A stretch of DNA of 64,000 bases, taken from contig JAIQFK010000006.1 in the NCBI GenBank assembly GCA_020073305.1, forward strand, positions 62,001 to 126,000, written 5' to 3'. Under the pieces are notes generated by a model. It ran no database searches and was not told the DNA's origin. It saw nothing but the letters and a program-made list of their open reading frames with translations. A program made the translations under genes and the position numbers. This DNA comes from Terriglobia bacterium (GTDB lineage: Bacteria; Acidobacteriota; Terriglobia; Bryobacterales; Bryobacteraceae). How positions within the stretch are numbered: the first letter of the stretch is position 1; each line of letters opens with the position of its first letter. Of the stretch, positions 25,774-33,317 are shown in pieces.

Positions 25774-25835
25774 ACCGCTTGCTGCGGCGCGCGGCTCAGA
25801 GTGTGTCCGGCTGAGCCGCGACAGCAGGAAGCGGT
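25774..25835. repeat. Long imperfect palindrome, dispersed intergenic element
   Basis: ACCGCTTGCTGCGGCGCGCG continues with GCTCAG (25774-25799). After an 11-base loop comes CTGAGCCGCGACAGCAGGAA then GCGGT (25811-25835). The arms pair over about 25 bases with one bulge and a few mismatches. Partial copies occur at 17332-17380 and 52065-52090. There is no T-run and it lies between genes, so it resembles REP/BIME-like elements or a structured terminator. Confidence 0.6.
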
Positions 25836-25897
25836 CCGGGTGTTTTCGTAAGAGCAGAGCGGCACGGCCGTTCAGTTCAAAACGCGAAAGGCCTGCG

Positions 25898-26494
25898 CTA
25901 ACTCAGTTCCTGGCGGCGTCTGCGCCAGCGCTCGTTCGCCAGCACCAGCAGACAAAGCAGAATGAAGAGAGCGATGGCGGCGATGACGAAATGCCAGACG
26001 TGCTGCTTCAGGAACGCGGTGGATCCCTGGCCCAGCCGTATGCCGAGCCAGGCTTCTCCGAAATATCTGGGGAGGCGCGCGAGCAGGATCACGAGGAAAA
26101 ACGGCACAAAGCGGGTGCGCAGCGCGCCGGCCGAGATCACGAAGAATTTCAAAGGCATGGGAATGGGCATGAGCGCCGGAACGAAGACCGTCACCAAGCC
26201 GAACCGCTGGAACCACTGGCGAAAGCGCTCGCCGCGGCCGGGCTCGGTGCGCTCCATAAACCGCCTTCCGCCGTGCCGCGCCACAAAGAACAGAGCGACA
26301 TTCCCCATGACGGATCCAGCCACGGAGATGGCGGCGTACCGGTAAGCGCCGGCAGGATCTCTTACGGAGAGGAAGATCAAGTAAGCATCCAAGCCGTTGG
26401 GGAGGGGAATCCCGGCGGAATCGAAGACGGCGAGCAGCAGCAGGCCCCAGGGCCCGATAGCCACCAGGAAATTCGTGATGTTGCGGAGCAACAC
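25898..26494 (-). CDS. DedA-family (SNARE-associated/VTT) membrane protein
   Basis: The 198-residue product has an N-terminal re-entrant segment with the DedA mark FDSAGIPLPNGLDAYLIFL. A GSVMGNVALFFVARHGGRRF segment follows, then an arginine-bearing R-F-VPALMPIPMP region and two C-terminal helices. It ends in a very basic tail. DedA proteins are involved in membrane homeostasis and, in some members, undecaprenyl-phosphate or lipid flipping driven by proton-motive force. It diverges from the amidohydrolase gene, 22 bases apart, so their promoters overlap. Confidence 0.85.
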   Translation of the reverse strand: MLLRNITNFLVAIGPWGLLLLAVFDSAGIPLPNGLDAYLIFLSVRDPAGAYRYAAISVAGSVMGNVALFFVARHGGRRFMERTEPGRGERFRQWFQRFGLVTVFVPALMPIPMPLKFFVISAGALRTRFVPFFLVILLARLPRYFGEAWLGIRLGQGSTAFLKQHVWHFVIAAIALFILLCLLVLANERWRRRRQELS

Positions 26495-26516
26495 TCATTC
26501 TAACCTTTGAGCGAAA

Positions 26517-27413
26517 ATGATTACTCAACGGTTTATGCTGACTCGCCGCCAGGCAATGGCGATGCTTGCTTGCCCCGCTATGGCCAACGACAAATATCCG
26601 ATCATCGACCCGCACGTGCACGTGTGGAAGCACGACCCGCGTTATCCGTGGGCGAAAGAGACAACGCGACCGCCGGAGAAGGACGCCACCCCGGAGATGT
26701 TGCTCGATCTGATGCGCGCCAACGGAGTGGTGCGGACGGTCCTCATTCAGGTGATCTACTATCGCTGGGACAACAGCTACACGGCGGACGCGCTGCGCCA
26801 ATACCCACAGTATTTCCGTGGTGTGGCGCGCGTGAATCCCGAAAGCCCGGCTGCGCCCGACGATCTGTCGCGCCTGGTGAAAGAGCAGGGATTCCAGGGA
26901 GCGCGGCTGAGCCCTGCCGCCGATGCGACGGGCGACTGGATCCGTGGTCCGCTCATGCCCCCGCTTTGGAAACGCTGTCGCGACTTGAAGGTTTCGATGA
27001 ACATCCTCGCGGACATCAAGCGCATGCCGGATATCGCCGTGCTTGCGGAGAAGTTCCCGGATCTCACGGTCGTGATCGATCACATGGCCGATTGCCCGGC
27101 GGACCGGCCGGAGGAACTCAAGAAGCTGCTGGCGCTCGCGCGGTATCCGCGAGTGTTCGTCAAGGTTTCGCATACGTGGTTGGTTTCGAAGCAGCCGTAT
27201 CCGTATCGCGATGCGCAGGACCAGGTAAAGCGGTTCTACGATGCCTTCGGTCCGCAGCGTCTGATGTGGGGAACGGACTGGCCGATGGTCGAGGCCCACT
27301 GCGGGTACGCGAAGGCGCTCGCCATGGTTCGCGATGAGATGAAATTTCTCAACGATGAGGACAAGAGCTGGATGCTCAGCCGGACCGTGGAGCGGGTGTG
27401 GAAGTTTAGCTAG
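26517..27413 (+). CDS. Amidohydrolase-2 family hydrolase (lactonase/decarboxylase type)
   Basis: The 298-residue product has the metal-binding TIM-barrel marks of the amidohydrolase-2 family: IIDPHVHVW near residue 30, LTVVIDHMAD in the middle and LMWGTDWPMVEAHCGYAKAL near the end. Members hydrolyse sugar lactones (as in fucose and rhamnose pathways) or decarboxylate ring acids; the substrate is open. The first 24 residues carry MLTRRQAMAMLACPAMA, possibly a degenerate Tat-like export signal. A second ATG at 26535 is possible. The stop overlaps the convergent cupin gene by four bases. Confidence 0.85.
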   Translation: MITQRFMLTRRQAMAMLACPAMANDKYPIIDPHVHVWKHDPRYPWAKETTRPPEKDATPEMLLDLMRANGVVRTVLIQVIYYRWDNSYTADALRQYPQYFRGVARVNPESPAAPDDLSRLVKEQGFQGARLSPAADATGDWIRGPLMPPLWKRCRDLKVSMNILADIKRMPDIAVLAEKFPDLTVVIDHMADCPADRPEELKKLLALARYPRVFVKVSHTWLVSKQPYPYRDAQDQVKRFYDAFGPQRLMWGTDWPMVEAHCGYAKALAMVRDEMKFLNDEDKSWMLSRTVERVWKFS

Positions 27414-28258
27414 TCCACTTCTTTGGAAAATGGATAGAGCGAACGGACGGCCAGGATGCGCGCTTTGGTCGAGTCCTTCGATGCATAAAAGCCGACCGTG
27501 CAGTTGAGCCGGAAGAAATAGGCATCTCCGGTGCGGGCCGGATGACGGCCTTCGATGCCATCCATGCCGCTCCCGGCCACCATGTCGCCCGTGCCATCCA
27601 GCACCAGATAGATCTCCTCCGCCTTGTCGTGATGGTGGGGGAAATTCGTTCCGCCCGGCTCGAATTCCATGATGAAGAGGCTCGTCAGTATTTGCCCGGC
27701 AGCGATTTTGTCGCGCGTGCTCTTGGCATCGCCCATGAGGAGCTGATAGAGCACTGAATCCGGATGGCCGCCGACGGTTTGCCACTTTACGTCGTCGATG
27801 TTGGCGATGATCGGTTTTGCAGGGGCAGCCGTGCGTAGACCGCCGGGAATCTTGAACCCCATCACGATTACGCGCGCGCCCGATGAGCTGGCCAGGGCGT
27901 GGCGCAGGCCCGGTGGCAGATAGAAGAAATCGTGTTTGCGCAGAGCGAGTTTCTCGCCTCCGGTGTCTAGCGTGCCGGCGCCAGCCAAGATGACGACAGC
28001 CTGCTCCTCGGCAGGATAGGCGACAGCTTCACAACTCCCGCCGGCGTCCACCGTAATTTCGCCGAACCGGGCCACGCCCCGCGGAACCTTGGGCTGCGAA
28101 TCGCCGGCGCCGAAGAGAGGTTTGTAGTGGCAGGTCGGCGTGGTTACATCGGACTTCTGTTCCGGCGCATCCGGAACGTAGCGATGCAGGAACGTCGGAT
28201 CGACGGTGCGATCGGCCCCCACGAGCGGCAGGACAGCCAGAAGAAGGAGTGCTCTCAT
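27410..28258 (-). CDS. Secreted bicupin protein
   Basis: The 282-residue product has a signal peptide (MRALLLLAVLPLVGA) and two cupin units. The first lies at about residues 65-135 (EEQAVVILAGAGTL, then FFYLPPGLRHAL) and the second at about 190-275 (NFPHHHDKAEEIYLVLDGTG, then GDAYFFRLNCTVGFY). The HHHDKAEE stretch in the second unit gives a metal site; the first has few metal ligands. It may be a dioxygenase, isomerase or binding protein in the periplasm. Its ATG overlaps the stop of the upstream dipeptidase gene by four bases, so the two form an operon. Confidence 0.8.
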   Translation of the reverse strand: MRALLLLAVLPLVGADRTVDPTFLHRYVPDAPEQKSDVTTPTCHYKPLFGAGDSQPKVPRGVARFGEITVDAGGSCEAVAYPAEEQAVVILAGAGTLDTGGEKLALRKHDFFYLPPGLRHALASSSGARVIVMGFKIPGGLRTAAPAKPIIANIDDVKWQTVGGHPDSVLYQLLMGDAKSTRDKIAAGQILTSLFIMEFEPGGTNFPHHHDKAEEIYLVLDGTGDMVAGSGMDGIEGRHPARTGDAYFFRLNCTVGFYASKDSTKARILAVRSLYPFSKEVD

Positions 28259-29436
28259 TTTCCAACCACCTCGCGCATCACGCGCAGTGTATTTTCACCC
28301 ATGATTTTCTTGATGTCGCCCTCGCGGTACCCTCGCTTGAGCAGCGCCTCGGTAAGCGCCGGCATCTTCGATTCGTCCTCCAGGCCGCGAGGTGAATCGG
28401 AAATGCCATCGAAATCGCTGCCGATCCCCACGTGATCGATCCCCGCGACCTTCACCACGTGGTCGATGTGGGCCACGACGTCATCCAGCGACGCCATGCT
28501 CTTCCGTGGATGCGGCCAGTCGTTCTTGATCCACATGGCGGCCATATAATCGTCCAGCGCTTTGCTGGTGAGATTGGGTTCCGCGCCGCCGATGGCGTTT
28601 ATGTTGCGCATATCGTTGTCGGCTTCCTTCTGGTTGAGGAAGCCGCCGCCAAAGTTGATCCCAACCACTCCGCCGTTGCGCGCCAGCGCGCGCAGCATGT
28701 CATCGGTCATATTGCGCGGAAACTCCGAGAGCGCACGGCACGACGAGTGCGAGGCAATCACCGGCTTGCTGGTCACGGCCAGGGTGTCGAAGAACGCTTT
28801 GTCGGAAACGTGCGAAATGTCCACAATCATCCCAATGCGATTCATTTCGCGCACCACGTCCTTGCCGAATTCGGTCAGGCCGTTGTGCTGCGGCTTGTCG
28901 GTGGAGGAATCGCACCAGTCGTTGTTGCGGAAATGGGTGAGCGTCATGGACCGTATACCCATGCGATGGTACATGCGCAGCACCGCCAGGTCATCGGAAA
29001 TCTGGTGGCCGCCCTCGAGCGTCAGGACGGCCGCGATTTTATGCGCATGCACGATGCGCTCCACGTCGGCCGCGCTGGTGGCGAGCTCGATCTGATCCGG
29101 ATAGCGGTCGAGCACGCCCTGAAAGGTATCGCGCATGTCGAGCGTGCGGCGTACGGCTTCCGATCCTTTGTAGTACATGGGCACCCAGAGCGCGAAGAAG
29201 GGCGCGTGCATGCCGCCTTCTCGCAGGCGCACCAAGTCGGCCTGGCCATCCGTAAGGCGCTTGCCGATATCGACATGTTCAATAAGCACGCGTTGCATGG
29301 TGTCGATATGGCTGTCGATGCCAAGCACTTCAGACTGGATGCGGCGCGCGCGCTCCGCGGTGTCATCGGCCGCTAGAGCCGCCAAAGCCAGGATGAAGAA
29401 AGACAACGTTCGATTTAGCACGATGCTCCATATCAT
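28255..29436 (-). CDS. Membrane dipeptidase (renal dipeptidase, peptidase M19)
   Basis: The product is up to 393 residues. After a signal peptide (TLSFFILALAALAA) come the M19 zinc motifs: GIDSHID (first His and Asp), LTLEGGHQ (bridging Glu), DISHVSDKAFFD and PVIASHSSCRAL (His ligands) and GIGSDFDGI (Asp). M19 enzymes cleave dipeptides, including those with D-amino acids, outside the cytoplasm. The start could also be the GTG at 29421, which gives a more typical signal peptide, because a TATGAT sequence covers the ATG at 29436. It is cotranscribed with the bicupin gene. Confidence 0.9.
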   Translation of the reverse strand: MIWSIVLNRTLSFFILALAALAADDTAERARRIQSEVLGIDSHIDTMQRVLIEHVDIGKRLTDGQADLVRLREGGMHAPFFALWVPMYYKGSEAVRRTLDMRDTFQGVLDRYPDQIELATSAADVERIVHAHKIAAVLTLEGGHQISDDLAVLRMYHRMGIRSMTLTHFRNNDWCDSSTDKPQHNGLTEFGKDVVREMNRIGMIVDISHVSDKAFFDTLAVTSKPVIASHSSCRALSEFPRNMTDDMLRALARNGGVVGINFGGGFLNQKEADNDMRNINAIGGAEPNLTSKALDDYMAAMWIKNDWPHPRKSMASLDDVVAHIDHVVKVAGIDHVGIGSDFDGISDSPRGLEDESKMPALTEALLKRGYREGDIKKIMGENTLRVMREVVGK

Positions 29437-29468
29437 AAACCCGTCTCGATTCCCGTAAACTAAGACGT

Positions 29469-30653
29469 ATGATTCTGAGACTGCTGGCGCCCGCCTCCGT
29501 GCTCACGCTCGCCTTCGCGCTCGCCGGGGATTCGAAAGATATGAAACTGCCGCCGCCCTTCGCCACGCCCTCGGTGGACAACGGCCCGCACGTCATTGAC
29601 AAGCCCGAAGGCGCGGAACTCAAGTTGCCCGCTGGATTTCAGGTGGACATTTACGCGGAGGGCTTCGAGCGGCCGCGTTTCATGACGCTCGGGCCGAAAG
29701 GCGAGCTACTGGTTTCTGACAGCGCGGACCGCGGCGCAGTCTATCTGTTTCAGGATGCCGCCAAGCCCGATCAGCGCAAAAAGCTGATCGAAGGGCTGGA
29801 CCGGCCGTACGGTCTCGCGTTCTGGAAGGACTACCTCTACGTGGGCGAACAGACATCGGTCAAGCGCTACAAATATGATGCGGCGAGCCGCGCCGTGGGC
29901 AAGGGCGAAGAGGTCATCTCTCTCTCGGGCTTAGGCGGAGGCCACTGGACGCGCTCGCTGTTGTTCGACAGCGAGGGCGAAAAGCTGTACGTGGGTGTGG
30001 GTTCGCGGTCGAACGTCTCAGCCGGAGAGGATCCGCGGCGTGCGGCCATCAACCGCTACAACCCCGACGGCTCGGGCCATGAGATCTTCGCTTCCGGCAC
30101 GCGTAATCCGATCGGGTTGCATTGGTATCCCGGATCGCAGACGCTGTGGGCCGCGGTGCAGGAGCGCGATCTGCTGGGCGACGATCTGGTGCCGGATTAT
30201 TTCACGCATATCGAGCAAAGCGGTTTTTACGGCTGGCCCTATGCCTATATCGGCTCGCATGAGGATCCGCGCAGGAAGGGCGAAAAGCCCGATCTGGTGG
30301 CCAAAACCATCGTGCCGGATGTGATTCTGCCCGCGCATGTGGCCATCCTGGATTACCTTTTCTACACGGGCGCGCAGTTCCCGGCCGAATATCGCGGCGG
30401 CGCGTTTATCGCTTTCCACGGATCCTGGAACCGGTCGAAGCGTGTGGGCCAGGAGATTGCGTTCCTTCCGTTCAAGAACGGCAATCCCGCCGCGGATCAG
30501 CCCCGGCACTTCCTCACCGGCTGGATGCTTGCGCCCGACAAGCGCGAAGTGTGGGGCCGGCCGGTGGCGCTTCTCCAAATGCCCGACGGCAGCGTGCTGG
30601 TCTCCGATGACGGTGGGAACAAGATCTGGCGCATCAGCTACAAACGCAATTGA
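29469..30653 (+). CDS. Sorbosone/glucose dehydrogenase-like beta-propeller protein
   Basis: The 394-residue product has a signal peptide (residues 1-19) and a six-bladed propeller of the L-sorbosone/PQQ glucose dehydrogenase type: LDRPYGLAFWKDYLYVGE, GGGHWTRSLLFDSEGEKLYV, ASGTRNPIGLHWYPGSQTLW, SGFYGWPYAYIG, FIAFHGSWNRSKRVG and GSVLVSDDGGNKIWRI. Members use PQQ, or have lost it, to oxidise sugars in the periplasm. The next gene, overlapping its stop, encodes a multihaem cytochrome c that may accept the electrons. A TAAACT box lies seven bases before the ATG. Confidence 0.85.
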   Translation: MILRLLAPASVLTLAFALAGDSKDMKLPPPFATPSVDNGPHVIDKPEGAELKLPAGFQVDIYAEGFERPRFMTLGPKGELLVSDSADRGAVYLFQDAAKPDQRKKLIEGLDRPYGLAFWKDYLYVGEQTSVKRYKYDAASRAVGKGEEVISLSGLGGGHWTRSLLFDSEGEKLYVGVGSRSNVSAGEDPRRAAINRYNPDGSGHEIFASGTRNPIGLHWYPGSQTLWAAVQERDLLGDDLVPDYFTHIEQSGFYGWPYAYIGSHEDPRRKGEKPDLVAKTIVPDVILPAHVAILDYLFYTGAQFPAEYRGGAFIAFHGSWNRSKRVGQEIAFLPFKNGNPAADQPRHFLTGWMLAPDKREVWGRPVALLQMPDGSVLVSDDGGNKIWRISYKRN

Positions 30654-31270
30654 AGCGCGTCAGCCGAATCGCTATTCTTGCCTGGTGGCTGTGCGCGCTT
30701 GGCGGCGCGGCTCCGTTCTCGCATCGCGTCCACTTGAAGCTCAGGCCTGACTGCACAAGCTGCCACACAACGGTCACGCACAGCACTGGCGTGGAGGACA
30801 ATAACCTGCCGTCACCAGCGGTATGCAAGCCGTGCCACGAGAGTGTTTCGATCCCTCCGCCGCCACCAACACGCCTCGTGCATTTCAGCCATGAAAAACA
30901 TCTGCAACTCGGTAACATCGGGCCGATCATCGCGAAGGCTATCGACACCAACCGGTACCTGTCCCCCGCCGGCGATCTTCGCGCGAATCTGAGCGGCACA
31001 AACGCGTGCCTCGCCTGCCATCGCGGCATCGATACGTCGGACGCAGTAAGCCGCGCAAACATGCCGCAAATGGCGGATTGCCTGGTGTGCCACAACAAGA
31101 TCGAACTGCCGTTCAGTTGCGAGCAGTGCCACGGACCCGGCGCAAGATTGCGGCCCGCGGACCATCCGCCGGAATTTCTCGAATCCCATTCACGCCCGGA
31201 CGCCAAATTCGACAAAACGACCTGTGCACTGTGCCACGGCCGGCAGTTCCGGTGTTTGGGATGCCACTGA
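30650..31270 (+). CDS. Periplasmic multihaem cytochrome c (seven CxxCH)
   Basis: The 206-residue product starts at TTG, overlapping the stop of the dehydrogenase gene, and has a signal peptide (residues 1-21). Seven haem-binding motifs are present in order: CTSCH, CKPCH, CLACH, CLVCH, CEQCH, CALCH and CLGCH (the very last residues). Several distal histidines (FSHRVH, HFSHEKH) could be axial ligands. The layout recalls class III or c7-type cytochromes that carry electrons between the inner membrane and periplasmic or outer-membrane partners. The gene overlap suggests it serves the propeller dehydrogenase. Confidence 0.88.
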   Translation: MKRVSRIAILAWWLCALGGAAPFSHRVHLKLRPDCTSCHTTVTHSTGVEDNNLPSPAVCKPCHESVSIPPPPPTRLVHFSHEKHLQLGNIGPIIAKAIDTNRYLSPAGDLRANLSGTNACLACHRGIDTSDAVSRANMPQMADCLVCHNKIELPFSCEQCHGPGARLRPADHPPEFLESHSRPDAKFDKTTCALCHGRQFRCLGCH

Positions 31271-31329
31271 TTTTTGGCAAAGATTGAGGAATTCGTGTTA
31301 CTTAATAGCTAAACGAGGCATCAGATTAC

Positions 31330-32766
31330 TTGAGCCTCAAATCCATGCACTCTGCGACTCGTGTATTGATCCTGGCGCTGGCACTCTCGGGCTTGGTCCC
31401 TGGGCAGACGGCGGAGACCGCCCCGGAAACAAAAACGCCCGACGCCCTGCACGACCTAAGCGCGGCGCTGCAATCGCTCTCCCAACGCACGGGCCAATCC
31501 GTGGTTGAGATCTTTTCCACCGGATTCGTTCTCAATAATGAAGAAGAATCGGGCGATGCCGCCCTGCTTTCGCGTCAGCGCAGCACGGGCTCGGGCGTGA
31601 TCATCAGTTCGGATGGGTATATCGTCACCAACGCTCATGTGGTCAAGGGGGGGCGGCGCATTCAGGTACAGTTGGCCAAGTCGATGGAGCGGCCGGCGGG
31701 GCACTCGATACTCCAGCCGATGGCGACGAAGATGGACGCGAAGATCGTGGGCGTGGATCGCGACAGTGATCTTGCCGTCCTGAAAATCGACCGCACCGGG
31801 TTGCCGTTTCTGCACTTCGGCGATTCGGAGGAATTGCGGCAAGGACAGCTTGTCCTGGCGTTCGGTAACCCGCTGGGACTTGCGAACTCGGTGACCATGG
31901 GCGTGGTCAGCTCCATCGCGCGCCAACTCAAGCCGGACGACCCGATGATTTATATCCAGACCGATGCGCCCATCAATCCGGGCAACAGCGGCGGCCCTTT
32001 GCTCGATGCCGACGGCCGCGTGGTCGGGATTAATACCTTCATCCTGACGCAATCGGGCGGCAGCGAAGGAATCGGCTTCTCCATTCCGAGCAACATCGTG
32101 CGCAGTGTGGTGCAGCAGATCCGCAAAGATGGCCACGTACATCGCGGCCAGATTGGCGTATATGCGCAGACCATTACGCGTTCGCTCGCCGCCGGTTTGG
32201 GCCTCGCGCGCGACTGGGGCGTGGTGCTGGCCGACGTTGAGCCGGACGGACCCGCGGATGCTGCCGGCCTGAAGGTCGGCGACATTGTTGTCAGCCTGAA
32301 CGGACGAACGATGGAGAACGCCCGGCAGCTTCAGGTGAATCTCTATCGCCGCCCAGTGGGGGAGAAAGTCGCTATCGAAGCAATGCGCGGAGATCAGAAA
32401 CTCACTTTCGAAGTGGAAGTGATCGAGCGTGAGAATGATCCGCTGCGCTTTGCCGACATGGTAAAGCCCGAAGAAAATGTGATTCTGAGACTGGGCATTC
32501 TGGGTGTGGACATCAGTCAGAAGGTTGCGCAAATGCTGCCTGACTTGCGGAAAAAGTACGGCGTGGTGGTGGCGGCGCGCGCGGCCGGTTCTGCATACTC
32601 CACCGTGCTGGATCCAGGCGATGTGATCTATGCCGTCAACGGCGAACCCGTCACCTCGGTAGCCGCCCTGCGCGCGGCGTTGGACAAGCTAAAGCCCACA
32701 GACCCCACCGTCCTCCAGATCGAGCGCGATGGGCGCCTGATGTACATTGATCTGGAACTGGAGTGA
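31330..32766 (+). CDS. Periplasmic HtrA/DegP-like serine protease with two PDZ domains
   Basis: The 478-residue product has a signal peptide (SATRVLILALALSGLVPGQ). The trypsin-like domain covers residues about 50-270 with the catalytic triad: His in IVTNAHVV, Asp in VDRDSDLAVLKI and Ser in INPGNSGGPLL. A first PDZ domain follows (residues about 275-370: GVVLADVEPDGPADAAGLKV), then a second, more diverged one (about 385-475). HtrA proteases degrade or refold damaged envelope proteins. The start is TTG at 31330 or the ATG five codons later; the second gives a cleaner signal. Its last codons lie just before the his leader promoter. Confidence 0.9.
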   Translation: MSLKSMHSATRVLILALALSGLVPGQTAETAPETKTPDALHDLSAALQSLSQRTGQSVVEIFSTGFVLNNEEESGDAALLSRQRSTGSGVIISSDGYIVTNAHVVKGGRRIQVQLAKSMERPAGHSILQPMATKMDAKIVGVDRDSDLAVLKIDRTGLPFLHFGDSEELRQGQLVLAFGNPLGLANSVTMGVVSSIARQLKPDDPMIYIQTDAPINPGNSGGPLLDADGRVVGINTFILTQSGGSEGIGFSIPSNIVRSVVQQIRKDGHVHRGQIGVYAQTITRSLAAGLGLARDWGVVLADVEPDGPADAAGLKVGDIVVSLNGRTMENARQLQVNLYRRPVGEKVAIEAMRGDQKLTFEVEVIERENDPLRFADMVKPEENVILRLGILGVDISQKVAQMLPDLRKKYGVVVAARAAGSAYSTVLDPGDVIYAVNGEPVTSVAALRAALDKLKPTDPTVLQIERDGRLMYIDLELE

Positions 32767-32776
32767 GCGATTCTGC

Positions 32777-32782
32777 TATAGT
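32777..32782 (+). promoter_or_regulatory. -10 box of the his leader
   Basis: TATAGT at 32777-32782 lies ten bases before the ATG of the leader peptide (nine bases between). The best -35 at a proper distance (TGGAAC, 18-base spacer) matches only three of six bases. Transcription from here would start almost at the leader ATG. The call rests on the match and on its position directly upstream of the attenuator. Confidence 0.45.
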
Positions 32783-32791
32783 AGTTACTTC

Positions 32792-32866
32792 ATGAAACCT
32801 GCTTCCGTCGCCGGGCGCCACCCTCACCATCACGGCCATTCCCAAACGCGACGGGCGCTCTTCTAA
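32792..32866 (+). CDS. hisL: Histidine operon leader peptide
   Basis: A 24-codon frame, ATG to TAA, contains five histidine codons within seven (residues 10, 12, 13, 14 and 16; core HPHHHGH). It lies between the end of the protease gene and hisI, and ends 27 bases before an intrinsic terminator. A cluster of His codons ahead of a terminator in front of his genes is the hallmark of ribosome-mediated attenuation: scarce charged tRNA-His stalls the ribosome here. The peptide itself probably has no function. No Shine-Dalgarno is evident, so the transcript may be nearly leaderless. Confidence 0.85.
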   Translation: MKPASVAGRHPHHHGHSQTRRALF

Positions 32867-32916
32867 ATTTTCCAGAGCGAAATCGGAAAGGATGCCCGCC
32901 GCGGTCTTTGGCGGGC
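32813..32916 (+). promoter_or_regulatory. Histidine attenuator: mutually exclusive RNA hairpins
   Basis: Four pairing segments can be read directly. Segment 1 (32813-32819, GGGCGCC) pairs with segment 2 (32854-32860, GGCGCTC), enclosing the His codons. Segment 2 extended leftward (32847-32856, CGCGACGGGC) pairs with segment 3 (32894-32903, GCCCGCCGCG) over nine of ten bases: the antiterminator. Segment 3 (32894-32900) pairs with segment 4 (32910-32916): the terminator. A ribosome stalled on the His codons covers segment 1, frees segment 2 and allows read-through into hisI. Confidence 0.8.
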
Positions 32917-32923
32917 TTTTTTT
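32894..32923 (+). terminator. Intrinsic terminator of the his attenuator
   Basis: GCCCGCC, a nine-base loop, GGCGGGC, then seven T residues. The stem is perfect and GC-rich and the T-run is immediate, so this is a textbook Rho-independent terminator. It ends 13 bases before the hisI start, inside what would otherwise be the leader of the his messenger. Confidence 0.88.
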
Positions 32924-32936
32924 GTTATTGAACGAT

Positions 32937-33317
32937 ATGGACCTCGATTTTCAGAAGTCGGACGGCCTGGTGACGGCGGTGATTCAGGACCACGCCTCGG
33001 GCCGCGTCCTCATGGTGGGCTTCATGAACGAAGAAGCGTTTCGCAAGACCGTCGACACGGGCTTCGCAACGTTCTACAGCCGCTCGCGGCGGAAGTTGTG
33101 GTTGAAGGGCGAGACGTCGGGCCACCGCTTGGTGGTCAAGGAAATCTCGACGGATTGCGATCGGGATGCCGTGCTGGTGCGTGTGGAAGCGCTAGGCCCC
33201 GGAGTCTGCCACAACGGCTATCAGAGTTGCTTCTACCGGCGGCTTGAAAATGGACGGTGGGTGGAATCGGAGGCCCGCACCTATGACCCGAATATGGTCT
33301 ACGGGAGCCAAGAATGA
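32937..33317 (+). CDS. hisI: Phosphoribosyl-AMP cyclohydrolase HisI
   Basis: The 126-residue product is the cyclohydrolase alone: [34 protein letters not shown], then [14 protein letters not shown] and [13 protein letters not shown], with the Cys residues that bind zinc. It opens the purine ring of phosphoribosyl-AMP, the third step of histidine synthesis. The HisE pyrophosphohydrolase domain, often fused here, is missing. The frame continues upstream to an ATG at 32892, but that would put the terminator inside the gene, so the ATG at 32937 was chosen. It overlaps hisG by four bases. Confidence 0.93.
   Translation: MDLDFQKSDGLVTAVIQDHASGRVLMVGFMNEEAFRKTVDTGFATFYSRSRRKLWLKGETSGHRLVVKEISTDCDRDAVLVRVEALGPGVCHNGYQSCFYRRLENGRWVESEARTYDPNMVYGSQE

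Noticed and set aside
25872-27785. A very long minus-strand open frame (637 codons) spanning DedA and the amidohydrolase
   Set aside because: It is the reverse shadow of two well-supported genes, is rich in Arg, His and Pro, has no domain, and arises from high GC content and codon bias.
32892-32936. Upstream extension of hisI to the ATG at 32892
   Set aside because: It would place the terminator stem, loop and T-run in the coding region and add residues not seen in HisI.
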